A stretch of 64,000 nucleotides of DNA, taken from contig CM037857.1 in the NCBI GenBank assembly GCA_021292105.1, positions 29,498,371 to 29,562,370 of the forward strand. Reading direction: 5' to 3'. This DNA is from Anadara kagoshimensis. Its lineage: Eukaryota > Mollusca > Bivalvia > Arcoida > Arcidae. The translations under genes were made by a program, and so were the position numbers. The notes below the pieces were generated by a model. That model made no database searches. It was not told where the DNA came from and saw nothing but the letters and a program-made list of their open reading frames with translations. Shown here one piece after another: positions 10,584 to 23,201 of the stretch (the first letter of the stretch is position 1; the number at the start of each line of letters is the position of its first letter).

Positions 10584-13500
10584 TGCCGAGATAGCCGAGA
10601 TGAGCTGCCGATATATTGCTATCGAGATAGCCGAGATGAGCTGCCGATATATTGCTATCGAGATAGCCGAGATGAGCTGCCGATATATTGCTATCGAGAT
10701 AGCCGAGATGAGCTGCCGATGTATTGCTATCGAGATAGCCGAGATGAGCTGCCGATATATTGCTATCGAGATAGCCGACATGAGCTACCGATATATTGCT
10801 ATCGAGATAGTAGACATGAGCTACCGATATATTGCTATCGAGATAGCCGAGATGAGCTACCGATATATTGCTATCGAGATAGCCGAGATGAGCTTCCGAT
10901 ATATTGCTATCGAGATAGCCGAGATGAGCTACCGATATATTGCTATCGAGATAGCCGAGATGAGCTACCGATATATTGCTATCGAGATAGCCGAGATGAG
11001 CTACCGATATATTGCTATCGAGATAGCCGAGATGAGCTGCCGATATATTGCTATCGAGATAGCCGAGATGAGCTACCGATATATTGCTATCGAGATAGCC
11101 GAGATGAGCTGCCGATATATTGCTATCGAGATAGCAGACATGAGCTACCGATATATTGCTATCGAGATAGCCGAGATGAGCTACCGATATATTGCTATCG
11201 AGATAGCCGAGATGAGCTACCGATATATTGCTATCGAGATAGCCGAGATGAGCTGCCGATGTATTGCTATCGAGATAGCCGAGATGAGCTGCCGATATAT
11301 TGCTATCGAGATAGCCGACATGAGCTACCGATATATTGCTATCGAGATAGCCCAGATGAGCTACCGATATATTGCTATCGAGATAGCCGAGATGAGCTAC
11401 CGATATATTGCTATCGAGATAGCCGAGATGAGCTACCGATATATTGCTATCGAGATAGCCGAGATGAGCTTCCGATATATTGCTATCGAGATAGCCGAGA
11501 TGAGCTGCCGATATATTGCTATCGAGATAGCAGACATGAGCTACCGATATATTGCTATCGAGATAGCCGAGATGAGCTGCCGATATATTGCTATCGAGAT
11601 AGCCGAGATGAGCTGCCGATATATTGCTATCGAGATAGCCGAGATGAGCTGCCGATATATTGCTATCGAGATAGTCCAGATGAGCTACCGATATATTGCT
11701 ATCGAGATAGCCGAGATGAGCTGCCGATATATTGCTATCGAGAAAGCCCAGATGAGCTGCCGATATATTGCTATCGAGATAGCCCAGATGAGCTGCCGAT
11801 ATATTGCTATCGAGATAGCCGAGATGAGCTACCGATATATTGCTATCGAGATAGCCGAGATGAGCTACCGATATATTGCTATCGAGATAGCCGAGATGAG
11901 CTACCGATATATTGCTATCGAGATAGCCGAGATGAGCTACCGATATATTGCTATCGAGATAGCCGAGATGAGCTGCCGATATATTGCTATCGAGATAGCA
12001 GACATGAGCTACCGATATATTGCCATCGAGATGAGCTACCGATATATTGCTATCGAGATAGCCCAGATGAGCTGCCGATATATTGCTATCGAGATAGCCG
12101 AGATGAGCTGCCGATATATTGCTATCGAGATAGCCGAGATGAGCTACCGATATATTGCTATCGAGATAGCCGAGATGAGCTACCGATATATTGCTATCGA
12201 GATAGCCGAGATGAGCTGCCGATATATTGCTATCGAGATAGCAGACATGAGCTACCGATATATTGCTATCGAGATGAGCTACCGATATATTGCTATCGAG
12301 ATAGCCCAGATGAGCTGCCGATATATTGCTATCGAGATAGCCGAAATGAGCTGCCGATATATTGCTATCGAGATAGCAGACATGAGCTACCGATATATTG
12401 CTATCGAGATAGCCGAGATGAGCTGCCGATATATTGCTATCGAGATAGCCGAGATATTGCTATCGAGATAGCCGAGATGAGCTGCCGATATATTGCTATC
12501 GAGATAGTCCAGATGAGCTACCGATATATTGCTATCGAGATAGCCGAGATGAGCTGCCGATATATTGCTATCGAGAAAGCCCAGATGAGCTGCCGATATA
12601 TTGCTATCGAGATAGCCCAGATGAGCTGCCGATATATTGCTATCGAGATAGCCCAGATGAGCTACCGATATATTGCTATCGAGATAGCCGAGATGAGCTA
12701 CCGATATATTGCTATCGAGATAGCCGAGATGAGCTACCGATATATTGCTATCGAGATAGCCGAGATGAGCTGCCGATATATTGCTATCGAGATAGCAGAC
12801 ATGAGCTACCGATATATTGCTATCGAGATGAGCTACCGATATATTGCTATCGAGATAGCCCAGATGAGCTGCCGATATATTGCTATCGAGATAGCCGAGA
12901 TGAGCTGCCGATATATTGCTATCGAGATAGCCGAGATGAGCTACCGATATATTGCTATCGAGATAGCCGAGATGAGCTACCGATATATTGCTATCGAGAT
13001 AGCCGAGATGAGCTGCCGATATATTGCTATCGAGATAGCAGACATGAGCTACCGATATATTGCTATCGAGATGAGCTACCGATATATTGCTATCGAGATA
13101 GCCCAGATGAGCTGCCGATATATTGCTATCGAGATAGCCGAAATGAGCTGCCGATATATTGCTATCGAGATAGCCGAGATGAGCTACCGATATATTGCTA
13201 TCGAGATAGCCGAGATGAGCTACCGATATATTGCTATCGAGATAGCCGAGATGAGCTGCCGATATATTGCTATCGAGATAGCAGACATGAGCTACCGATA
13301 TATTGCTATCGAGATAGCCGAGATGAGCTGCCGATATATTACTATCGAGATAGCCGAGATGAGCTGCCGATGTATTGCTATCGAGATAGCCGAGATGAGC
13401 TGCCGATATATTGCTATCGAGATAGCCGACATGAGCTACCGATATATTGCTATCGAGATAGTAGACATGAGCTACCGATATATTGCTATCGAGATAGCCG

Positions 13501-16500
13501 AGATGAGCTACCGATATATTGCTATCGAGATAGCCGAGATGAGCTTCCGATATATTGCTATCGAGATAGCCGAGATGAGCTACCGATATATTGCTATCGA
13601 GATAGCCGAGATGAGCTACCGATATATTGCTATCGAGATAGCCGAGATGAGCTACCGATATATTGCTATCGAGATAGCCGAGATGAGCTGCCGATATATT
13701 GCTATCGAGATAGCCGAGATGAGCTACCGATATATTGCTATCGAGATAGCCGAGATGAGCTGCCGATATATTGCTATCGAGATAGCAGACATGAGCTACC
13801 GATATATTGCTATCGAGATAGCCGGGATGAGCTACCGATATATTGCTATCGAGATAGCCGAGATGAGCTACCGATATATTGCTATCGAGATAGCCGAGAT
13901 GAGCTGCCGATGTATTGCTATCGAGATAGCCGACATGAGCTACCGATATATTGCTATCGAGATAGCAGACATGAGCTACCGATATATTGCTATCGAGATA
14001 GCCGAGATGAGCTACCGATATATTGCTATCGAGATAGCCGAGATGAGCTACCGATATATTGCTATCGAGATAGCCGAGATGAGCTACCGATATATTGCTA
14101 TCGAGATAGCCGAGATGAGCTACCGATATATTGCTATCGAGATAGCCGAGATGAGCTGCCGATATATTGCTATCGAGATAGCAGACATGAGCTACCGATA
14201 TATTGCTATCGAGATGAGCTACCGATATATTGCTATCGAGATAGCCCAGATGAGCTGCCGATATATTGCTATCGAGATAGCCGAAATGAGCTGCCGATAT
14301 ATTGCTATCGAGATAGCAGACATGAGCTTCCGATATATTGCTATCGAGATAGCCGAGATGAGCTACCGATATATTGCTATCGAGATAGCCGAGATGAGCT
14401 ACCGATATATTGCTATCGAGATAGCCGAGATGAGCTACCGATATATTGCTATCGAGATAGCCGAGATGAGCTGCCGATATATTGCTATCGAGATAGCCGA
14501 GATGAGCTACCGATATATTGCTATCGAGATAGCCGAGATGAGCTGCCGATATATTGCTATCGAGATAGCAGACATGAGCTACCGATATATTGCTATCGAG
14601 ATAGCCGAGATGAGCTACCGATATATTGCTATCGAGATAGCCGAGATGAGCTTCCGATATATTGCTATCGAGATAGCCGAGATTAGCTACCGATATATTG
14701 CTATCGAGATAGCCGAGATGAGCTGCCGATATATTGCTATCGAGATAGCCGAGATGAGCTGCCGATATATTGCTATCGAGATAGCCGAGATGAGCTGCCG
14801 ATATATTGCTATCGAGATAGTCCAGATGAGCTACCGATATATTGCTATCGAGATAGCCGAGATGAGCTGCCGATATATTGCTATCGAGAAAGCCCAGATG
14901 AGCTGCCGATATATTGCTATCGAGATAGCCGAGATGAGCTACCGATATATGCTATCGAGATAGCCCAGATGAGCTGCCGATATATTGCTATCGAGATAGC
15001 CCAGATGAGCTACCGATATATTGCTATCGAGATAGCCGAGATGAGCTACCGATATATTGCTATCGAGATAGCCGAGATGAGCTGCCGATATATTGCTATC
15101 GAGAAAGCCGAGATGAGCTGCCGATATATTGCTATCGAGATAGCCCAGATGAGCTGCCGATATATTGCTATCGAGATAGCCGAGATGAGCTGCCGATATA
15201 TTGCTATCGAGATAGCCGAGATGAGCTGCCGATATATTGCTATCGAGATAGTCCAGATGAGCTACCGATATATTGCTATCGAGATAGCCGAGATGAGCTG
15301 CCGATATATTGCTATCGAGAAAGCCCAGATGAGCTGCCGATATATTGCTATCGAGATAGCCGAGATGAGCTACCGATATATTGCTATCGAGATAGCCCAG
15401 ATGAGCTGCCGATATATTGCTATCGAGATAGCCCAGATGAGCTACCGATATATTGCTATCGAGATAGCCGAGATGAGCTACCGATATATTGCTATCGAGA
15501 TAGCCGAGATGAGCTACCGATATATTGCTATCGAGATAGCCGAGATGAGCTTCCGATATATTGCTATCGAGATAGCCGAGATGAGCTGCCGATATATTGC
15601 TATCGAGATAGCAGACATGAGCTACCGATATATTGCTATCGAGATAGCCGAGATGAGCTGCCGATATATTGCTATCGAGATAGCCGAGATGAGCTGCCGA
15701 TATATTGCTATCGAGATAGCCGAGATGAGCTGCCGATATATTGCTATCGAGATAGTCCAGATGAGCTACCGATATATTGCTATCGAGATAGCCGAGATGA
15801 GCTGCCGATATATTGCTATCGAGACCCAGATGAGCTGCCGATATATTGCTATCGAGATAGCCCAGATGAGCTGCCGATATATTGCTATCGAGATAGCCGA
15901 GATGAGCTACCGATATATTGCTATCGAGATAGCCGAGATGAGCTACCGATATATTGCTATCGAGATAGCCGAGATGAGCTACCGATATATTGCTATCGAG
16001 ATAGCCGAGATGAGCTACCGATATATTGCTATCGAGATAGCCGAGATGAGCTACCGATATATTGCTATCGAGATAGCCGAGATGAGCTGCCGATATATTG
16101 CTATCGAGATAGCAGATGATCATACTATCGAGATAGCAGACTGAGCTACCGATATATTGCTATCGAGATGAGCTACCGATATATTGCTATCGAGATAGCC
16201 CAGATGAGCTGCCGATATATTGCTATCGAGATAGCCGAGATGAGCTGCCGATATATTGCTATCGAGATAGCCGAGATGAGCTACCGATATATTGCTATCG
16301 AGATAGCCGAGATGAGCTACCGATATATTGCTATCGAGATAGCCGAGATGAGCTGCCGATATATTGCTATCGAGATAGCAGACATGAGCTACCGATATAT
16401 TGCTATCGAGATGAGCTACCGATATATTGCTATCGAGATAGCCCAGATGAGCTGCCGATATATTGCTATCGAGATAGCCGAAATGAGCTGCCGATATATT

Positions 16501-17427
16501 GCTATCGAGATAGCAGACATGAGCTACCGATATATTGCTATAGAGATAGCCGAGATGAGCTGCCGATATATTGCTATCGAGATAGCCGAGATATTGCTAT
16601 CGAGATAGCCGAGATGAGCTGCCGATATATTGCTATCGAGATAGTCCAGATGAGCTACCGATATATTGCTATCGAGATAGCCGAGATGAGCTGCCGATAT
16701 ATTGCTATCGAGAAAGCCCAGATGAGCTGCCGATATATTGCTATCGAGATAGCCCAGATGAGCTGCCGATATATTGCTATCGAGATAGCCCAGATGAGCT
16801 ACCGATATATTGCTATCGAGATAGCCGAGATGAGCTACCGATATATTGCTATCGAGATAGCCGAGATGAGCTACCGATATATTGCTATCGAGATAGCCGA
16901 GATGAGCTGCCGATATATTGCTATCGAGATAGCAGACATGAGCTACCGATATATTGCTATCGAGATGAGCTACCGATATATTGCTATCGAGATAGCCCAG
17001 ATGAGCTGCCGATATATTGCTATCGAGATAGCCGAGATGAGCTGCCGATATATTGCTATCGAGATAGCCGAGATGAGCTACCGATATATTGCTATCGAGA
17101 TAGCCGAGATGAGCTACCGATATATTGCTATCGAGATAGCCGAGATGAGCTACCGATATATTGCTATCGAGATAGCAGACATGAGCTACCGATATATTGC
17201 TATCGAGATGAGCTACCGATATATTGCTATCGAGATAGCCCAGATGAGCTGCCGATATATTGCTATCGAGATAGCTGAGATGAGCTACCGATATAATTCT
17301 ATCGAGTTAGCCGAGATGAGCTACCGATATAATTCTATCGAGATAGCCGATATGAGCTACCGATATAATTCTATCGAGATAGCCGAGATGAGCTGCCGAT
17401 ATATTTCTATCGAGATAGCCGGTTAGA
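10584..17427. repeat. Large 36-bp satellite array, ~190 units
   Basis: The unit is GAGATAGCCGAGATGAGCT + RCCGATATATTGCTATC (R is mostly A or G, rarely T). Most units are exactly 36 bp; 24-bp variants lack GAGATAGCCGA-type sequence (for example 12025, 12272, 12827, 14212, 16162). Because 36 and 24 are multiples of three, two plus-strand frames and one minus-strand frame stay open for kilobases, giving 12-residue repeats such as MSYRYIAIEIAE. I regard these as repeat artefacts. Units become divergent after 17280 (ATATAATTCTATCG). Confidence 0.97.
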
Positions 17428-17488
17428 ACTGCCGATTCGTTGCTCATTCGTTAGTTTAGGTTTAACTTTCAACAGGTTTGACTGTATA
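17428..17488. mobile_element. MITE family A right terminus abutting the satellite
   Basis: CATTCGTTAGTTTAGG then TTTAACTTTCAACAG, GTTTGACTGTA matches the right end of family A. The array therefore lies inside what was a family A copy. Confidence 0.7.
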
Positions 17489-17546
17489 TCCAAGTCTCTT
17501 ATCTGGACACAGCGAGGACGTAGCTCCATTAGTTTCATATACCATC

Positions 17547-17985
17547 GAACACATGACAACATTTTTGCAATGTTACTTCTAGATATCGTGAACCCATGAC
17601 ACCAATGCTGCCTCTATCTTGAACACATGCCAACATTTCTGTAATGCCACTTGCATCTTGGACACATGGCAACATTTTTGCAATGCCGCTCTCATCTTGA
17701 ACACATGGCAACATTTTTGAAATGTTATTTCCACCTCGAACACATGACAGCATTTTTGCAACACTGTTTCAATCTTGGACACATGACAACATTTTTGAAA
17801 TGCCGGTTTTATCTTGGACATATGACAACATTTTTGCAATGTTATTTCCATCTTGAACAAATGACAACATTTTTGAAATGCCGCTTTTATCTTGGACACA
17901 GACAACATTTTTGAAATGCCGCTTTTATCTTGGACACAGACAACATTTTTGAAATACCGCTTTTATCTTGGACACATGACGCTGC
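17547..17985. repeat. 39-bp minisatellite, ~11 units
   Basis: The unit is GAACACATGACAACATTTTT + GAAATGCCGCTTTTATCTT with variation. Two units near 17900-17940 lost a few bases (ACACAGACAAC). Open frames across it on both strands are by-products. Confidence 0.9.
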
Positions 17986-19020
17986 TTCGATATTTAACAT
18001 AATGTTTAATTATAAATGTTGCATATTGTGTATTTAATCGCATTTGGTACTTCCATAACAGCCTTGAACTTTGAACACATGCCATTTTGTATGTCAATGT
18101 TATTTCTATTTTTTGTAGATACCGTAGATTATTATTATTATTATCAATAAACTTCTAAACCATTCCGCTGTTATTAAATATTAATAGATGGTGTTGCGTA
18201 TCATTCTTTTAAGTTCTAAAAATAACATCAACAGGTAATGACGCATTTTATTTCAAGCTCCCAAACAATTTCGATAGAGAATCAATCCGTTCACAATATT
18301 TGTCAAAATCTAAATAAAATAATATAAAATTTTCTATAAAATTAATTAATTGTTGTAGATACAAGATGAAGGCCAATGTTTACAAAATGTTAATTAAAAT
18401 AAAAAAGATGCGATCTTCATTTCAAACTAAATGTGGATTGCCATAAAATATTTTCGATAAAATTAAATACCTTGTTGATGAATTATTCGTTGGGAAGGGT
18501 TTGACGTTTTATTGGTCTGTCAATAATAGGACTGAAAGAATCGGAAAGATAATTTATTATAAACAATTAACCAATTTAAATGCGTATACAAAATGTTGAT
18601 GCGAGATATTGGCGGGAAATTGAAGCGAAAGTCGATTTTATCGCCCGCACTGGCCCGTGTGAAAGTAATGATAACAATAGGCATATCAAATTCTAGGCAA
18701 TATCGTTGAATGATAAAACATTTTAAATTAAAATCACCAATATTGTTAAGTGTTTTGAATTGACACCTAGAAACACGCCCAATTGTTGGTGCCATATATC
18801 GTTTATTATTGATGTTTCTACACAATGCTAACTTTTATTTCCAAAAAGGGTATGATTTATTTTCATACGTTAATGACATTGATGAGACACAGCATTTATT
18901 TATTTAAAGATTAACTATCGAATAAAAGGGCCTTCAATCGCTCACCTGCGGTAATCGTTATTGTGATACTTTATTACGTTCCAGTCAAGAATATTTTACC
19001 TTTTTTTTTTTTTTTTGAAA
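17986..19020. other. Intergenic, no gene recognised
   Basis: AT-rich. A 101-residue minus-strand frame at 18520-18825 shows no recognisable family. Confidence 0.4.
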
Positions 19021-19024
19021 AAGG

Positions 19025-19195
19025 AAACAGGCTATATATGCGACAGACCGTCGCTTTTCCTGTGACTTCCTACACGCAGAGTGTTTGGCAAACAGCCTCT
19101 ACCAAGTCTGGGTCAAACCTGGCCTGGATTTGAACCCAAACCTAGCACATACAGAGCGAACACAACCAATTGAGCTACCGTCGTGGTTATTGTAA
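19025..19195 (-). mobile_element. tRNA-derived SINE copy
   Basis: Minus strand: box A-like TAGCTCAATTGG, box B-like GGGTTCAAATCC, then a body containing GGTTTGACCCAGACTTGG. The poly-T on the plus strand at 19003-19016 is its A-rich tail or an adjacent tract. Confidence 0.65.
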
Positions 19196-19268
19196 TTAAT
19201 AAGATTTCCTAGAGAGAAAGCCATCGAACTCCAGCAAGCAAACTGACAAACTATGTACACTATAGCTA

Positions 19269-19717
19269 CTACTGTGCATAAAGGCTATTTTGAACATGGA
19301 ATATTGTAAATAACATTTTAATAAAGAATCGCTTAGAAAAATTAACAGTGCAATTTATTCATTATTTAGAGACCTAACTAAAATTTATTTTTATCAATGT
19401 TGCACGCTTTGGTTAACGTCTGTATATAGAAATAAAAATCATGTTTGAGACAAAAAATGTATTCCAGCTAACCATTTGTGCCCCATTTCAAATGAATGTT
19501 GGGTAAAAATATGCCTTTCACCTGCGTGATTGAATTAAGAAAATTCACACCTGGACGACCCGCATGTAACCAAAAGACAATGAGGTACCTAATGGGAGTG
19601 TTTATACTTAACCATTTTGATTTTATTGAAAAAATGCAAAATTTATGGTATGTACACACTCATATAGACTGATTTAAAAGAAAACATTTTTTCCAAAATA
19701 GCCTTTATGCACAGTAG
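19269..19717. mobile_element. MITE-like element with 23-bp exact inverted ends
   Basis: CTACTGTGCATAAAGGCTAT + TTT at 19269-19291 is exactly inverted at 19695-19717. The 449-bp interior is non-coding. Confidence 0.75.
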
Positions 19718-19954
19718 GGTGGTATTCGAACCTTGGCGGTTGGGCACTGTGATCCGTAGTTTTTTACTACCAGGTCACCAAGACCCAGTCATTATCTCAG
19801 AAGAAAAAGCTAATTAAAACGACAACAACACATTTCCTAGCCGTCATCACAATACTATTTTTAAGTTTGATGTCTCTATGTCCAGGATTGACCTGGATAT
19901 ATTTGACATCATAGTTTCATGTTCCTTTCACTCATTTGATTACACACGTGGCGA

Positions 19955-20065
19955 ATGTAGCTATCTAAACAGGAAGTGCTTATCCTTCCGGGGCACCCGG
20001 CCTCACTTCCCTTTTTAACTTGTCAGTTTCAAGTTTTTACTTTGCTTTGGACATAGGTTAGTATG
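19955..20065 (-). repeat. Dispersed repeat D, copy 4 (inverted)
   Basis: GGGGCACCCGGCCTCACTTC, then CAAGTTTTTACTTTGCTTTG is the reverse complement of 5240-5325. Confidence 0.6.
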
Positions 20066-20329
20066 CTTATTTTTAACTATTAGATAACTATTTATTGTGT
20101 ACGTACCATTTTGAAGTAATAAATTTGAATTTTCAATTACTTAATAAATAAAATTTATTAATATTAAACTTAAAGTTTAGAATGGGTAATATACCTGTCA
20201 AAAATGAACGATTAAAGAATGGTTTGAAAAATGGTTGTTGATCGGATAAGAAAAATAGCAAATAATGAAAACAAAATAGCATGTTATATTCAGTTTGATT
20301 AAAGCTGTTCATCTATTCGGTAACTATGT

Positions 20330-21275
20330 AGACTAGACCAAAAAATTACTAACCTTATGTGTATTGAAATGAGACTAGGTTCAACGGAAGATTAGCGAAG
20401 TACTAAATACTAATGTCATGCGTATTAAACGAGACTAGATTCTGCGGAAGCCTAGGAATTTTTTTTATTTGAAACGTATTAAAATGAGACAATTTTCTCC
20501 GGAAGACTTGACAAAAAAATCCTAATCTTATGCGTATTAAAAACGAGACTAGGTTCTTTGGAAGACTATGGAGATTTTTTTACTCTTCTTAAGAGAATTA
20601 AAATGAGACCCGGTTCTATTTAAGACAAGTGTATCAAAATGAGATTAATAGAATCTTTCACCGGTAACAGTGTAAGACAGAGATAGATCTCAAACGAGGG
20701 TGAATATTTTCCTGTCAAGAACGAACTTTAGCTTAAGCTTTAGTTTTCCCCTAGTCTTTCGAAGAACCTAGTCTAAAGCGTATTAAAATGAGACTGGGTT
20801 CTCTGGAAGACTAGGCAAATTTCTCTGAAAAACTAGTCAGATTTTTAAGTATCTCAAGCATATTAAAATGAGACTAGGTTGACCAGAGGACTGGGCAATC
20901 TATTTTACTAATCTTAAACGTACTAAAATGAGACTAGGTTTTCCGGAAGACTGGGCAAATTTCTCCGGTTAACTAGTCATACTTGTAGTTATTTCAAGCG
21001 CACTAAAATGAGACTAGGTTCACGGAAAAGCCAGGCAATATATTTTGCTATTCTTAAACATTTTAAAATGAGACTAGAATCTCCTGAAAATTAATGAGAT
21101 TTTTAGTTATCTCAAGCGTACTTAAGTGAAACTAGGTTCTCTGGAAGACTAGATTTTCTCCGAAAAATTAGTCAGAATTGTAGTTATCTCCAGCGTACTT
21201 AAATGAGACTAGGTTTTCCGGAAGGCTAGGGAAATATTTTTACTAATCTCATGCGTGTTAAAATAAGACAGCTAG
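20330..21275. repeat. Degenerate ~60-bp tandem array
   Basis: Repeats of CGTATTAAAATGAGACTAGG followed by TTCTCCGGAAGACTAGG and AT-rich filler, about 14-15 units. It lies directly downstream of the B4GALT7 stop codon. Confidence 0.85.
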
Positions 21276-21289
21276 GATGAATTTATCGT

Positions 21290-21496
21290 TTAGCTTCCGT
21301 CCGGTTTTAAAGTTTTTATAAGTCCCTTTTGTATATACTTTTGGTGTTCCTCGGGTTTTACGCACCATGGAGTGTCTTTCGGGTTACACGACAACTTTAC
21401 GTTAATTATATTCACTGGGGCATCGCCTATTTTAATCAGGTATCTTCCCAACACCTCATATTTTAAATTATTGAGTCCTGTTCTGTCATGCCGTTG
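21290..21496 (-). CDS. B4GALT7: B4GALT7 exon 5 (C-terminal, with stop)
   Basis: Codes for residues 257-324. It contains TGLNNLKYEVLG and GDAPVNIINVKLSCN, then TPWC, the same order as the C-terminus of vertebrate B4GALT7 (GGLNTVKYHV..., TPWC). The acceptor is TTCTTCACAG; the frame joins exon 4 at phase 0 and ends in TAA at 21290-21292. The tail after TPWC is about 22 residues longer than I recall for the human protein and ends LKPDGS. Confidence 0.9.
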   Translation of the reverse strand, partial: QRHDRTGLNNLKYEVLGRYLIKIGDAPVNIINVKLSCNPKDTPWCVKPEEHQKYIQKGLIKTLKPDGS

Positions 21497-22110
21497 CTGT
21501 GAAGAAAAACAAAGACAACATATATAATTATAGATAAAGAATCTGCTAGTTACGGCGGCATAAGGATGACACGAAAAATATTTTATATCGCATTGCTACG
21601 GGAACGTCATTCCGTGATCAAGCGAACGTCATTGTATGCTCTCGCGAAAATTATCGCATGCTTACGTAAATAATTTTTACGAGCACGCAAAAACTATATC
21701 GTGAACAAACAAAAATTGCGAATAAGACATAAAGATAAAAAATATAATTTCGTGTACCACCGTACTCATATCATCATTGTCATGTGCTGATTTTGAATGC
21801 ATTATTTTAATTTAAAAAAAAATCAAAATCAGCACATGACGTCACATACAAAAACATGTATAAAAACGAACAGAAGAGATAAAGAAAATAAAAGGGATAA
21901 TAGACGCGATAATGTTGGATACAGTGGAATGGATTTTAAGCATTTTTTTTTTGAAAAATTTAAAAAAAAAAGTACTCTTTTGATAAAATGCTTAAAATCC
22001 ATTCCCCGGGTACCTGTGAAATATATATAGGTAAAGAGGAATTAAGAAAGTTTAACTACATTGTATTTGACACCAATTCGAAAGTGTAATGTACATGTAT
22101 ATATGCTTAC
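21497..22110 (-). other. B4GALT7 intron 4, with two strong hairpins
   Basis: Contains one inverted pair around GTCATGTGCTGATTTTGA (about 21779-21796 with 21822-21840) and another around GGAATGGATTTTAAGCATTT (about 21927-21947 with 21986-22006). They are probably small foldback elements. No exon seen here. Confidence 0.6.
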
Positions 22111-22215
22111 TTTATTTTGTGTAAAATATCTGATATCATCTCTTGGTCTTAATCTGTCATCATGGATGTGACGAAATGTAAGATTTCCCGTTTTTATTCC
22201 TACATGTCTATATAC
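22111..22215 (-). CDS. B4GALT7: B4GALT7 exon 4
   Basis: Codes for residues 222-256, exactly 35 codons, phase 0 at both ends (acceptor TTATTTACAG, donor GTAAGC). It contains GNLTFRHIHDD. The His-X-His pair (residues 237 and 239) corresponds to the metal- and acceptor-binding HLH of B4GALT7. Confidence 0.92.
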
Positions 22216-22262
22216 CTGTAAATAAAATAAATAACCAGAATTGGGATACAACTGATGATACA

Positions 22263-22463
22263 TACAGTACAGACCTGTCGAAAGTTAAACACTGCGAACA
22301 ATATCGAAATTCGTCTGCCGAGAGGTGGATAGCAAGTGATCGAAATGCTTCAGAGGTTTAGATAACAGCTACCGAAATGTTTCTAATGAAGAACCGAGTA
22401 GAGTTGCCGCTTTGGCGCTAATTCAATTGCTTGGTGTTAAACTTTCGACAGGTCTGTACTGTA
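22263..22463. mobile_element. MITE family A, copy 2, in B4GALT7 intron 3
   Basis: TA-CAGTACAGACCTGTCG on the left and the exact inverse CGACAGGTCTGTACTG-TA on the right. The interior word AGCTACCGAAATGTTTC (from 22367) closely resembles the 36-bp satellite unit. Confidence 0.9.
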
Positions 22464-22774
22464 GATGGGCGTTACTGAGTATTCTGAGAACAACAGCTAA
22501 TACTTACGCGTCAAACTTTTTATGTAAAAGCTTCATATCTTCAAGAAAAAATACAGATCTTTCAAAAACTGCAATTTTGAGTACAACATGTATTTTGAAA
22601 GTATTTGACCTGATCGAAAAGTATCAAAGAATTCTGGCTTTAGACCGTGGTAGATATCGCATCATGAGTTTGGAATATCGTTTCTGTCCTACTTTATACG
22701 TGTTATTAACATTCAAGTTTTACGAAGGGCATTAGACAACACACAAACTAAATTGTTTACACGTAAATACATAC

Positions 22775-22858
22775 TTTAAGTCGATTCATTCTGATTCGTA
22801 ATCCAAAGTCGTCGTCTTCGGCTCCCCATCCCCAGTATCTGTTCGAAAAACCATTAAG
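22775..22858 (-). CDS. B4GALT7: B4GALT7 exon 3
   Basis: Codes for residues 194-221, 28 codons, phase 0 at both ends (acceptor TTTTTGGCAG, donor GTATGT). It carries NGFSNRYWGWGAEDDDFG, the family's WGWG-x-EDDD sugar-nucleotide and acceptor-site signature. Confidence 0.95.
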
Positions 22859-22914
22859 CTGCCAAAAAGTTAATATTAATTAATAAGTATTTAATAGTAT
22901 GTCATCGTTTTCAG

Positions 22915-22997
22915 CTGTCTTATAGCTGGTGACGTCTTGATATAATTTATATATCCTTGACTGGGACATCAAACCGCATTCAATCGATCAATCATAA
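22915..22997 (+). mobile_element. SINE 3' end fragment
   Basis: TATAGCTGGTGACGTCTTG, then TTGACTGGGACATCAAAC and CAATCGATCAATC match the 3' end of the SINEs at 6400-6480 and 59260-59320. Confidence 0.65.
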
Positions 22998-23201
22998 GAA
23001 ACTATATTACTGTAGCATATATATACGAGAAGTCAGAAAGTTCATTGAACAGCGTATTCAGCCAAGCGTAACACACATTTTCTTTACTTATTTAGACAAT
23101 ACAACATTCCGCCATTTTAAACAGTTTATTTGTCAAAACATATTTGTGTAATTCTCAAAAGCATTGAAAGTTAGTGACCATCAAGCAATGATGGAAAATT
23201 A

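Noticed and set aside
10719-14963. A 1414-residue open frame of 12-residue repeats
   Set aside because: It shifts register within the satellite, and parallel frames on both strands are equally open; no non-repeat start, end or domain.
10584-17427. CRISPR-like array
   Set aside because: Units are contiguous near-identical repeats with no spacers, in a eukaryotic genome.
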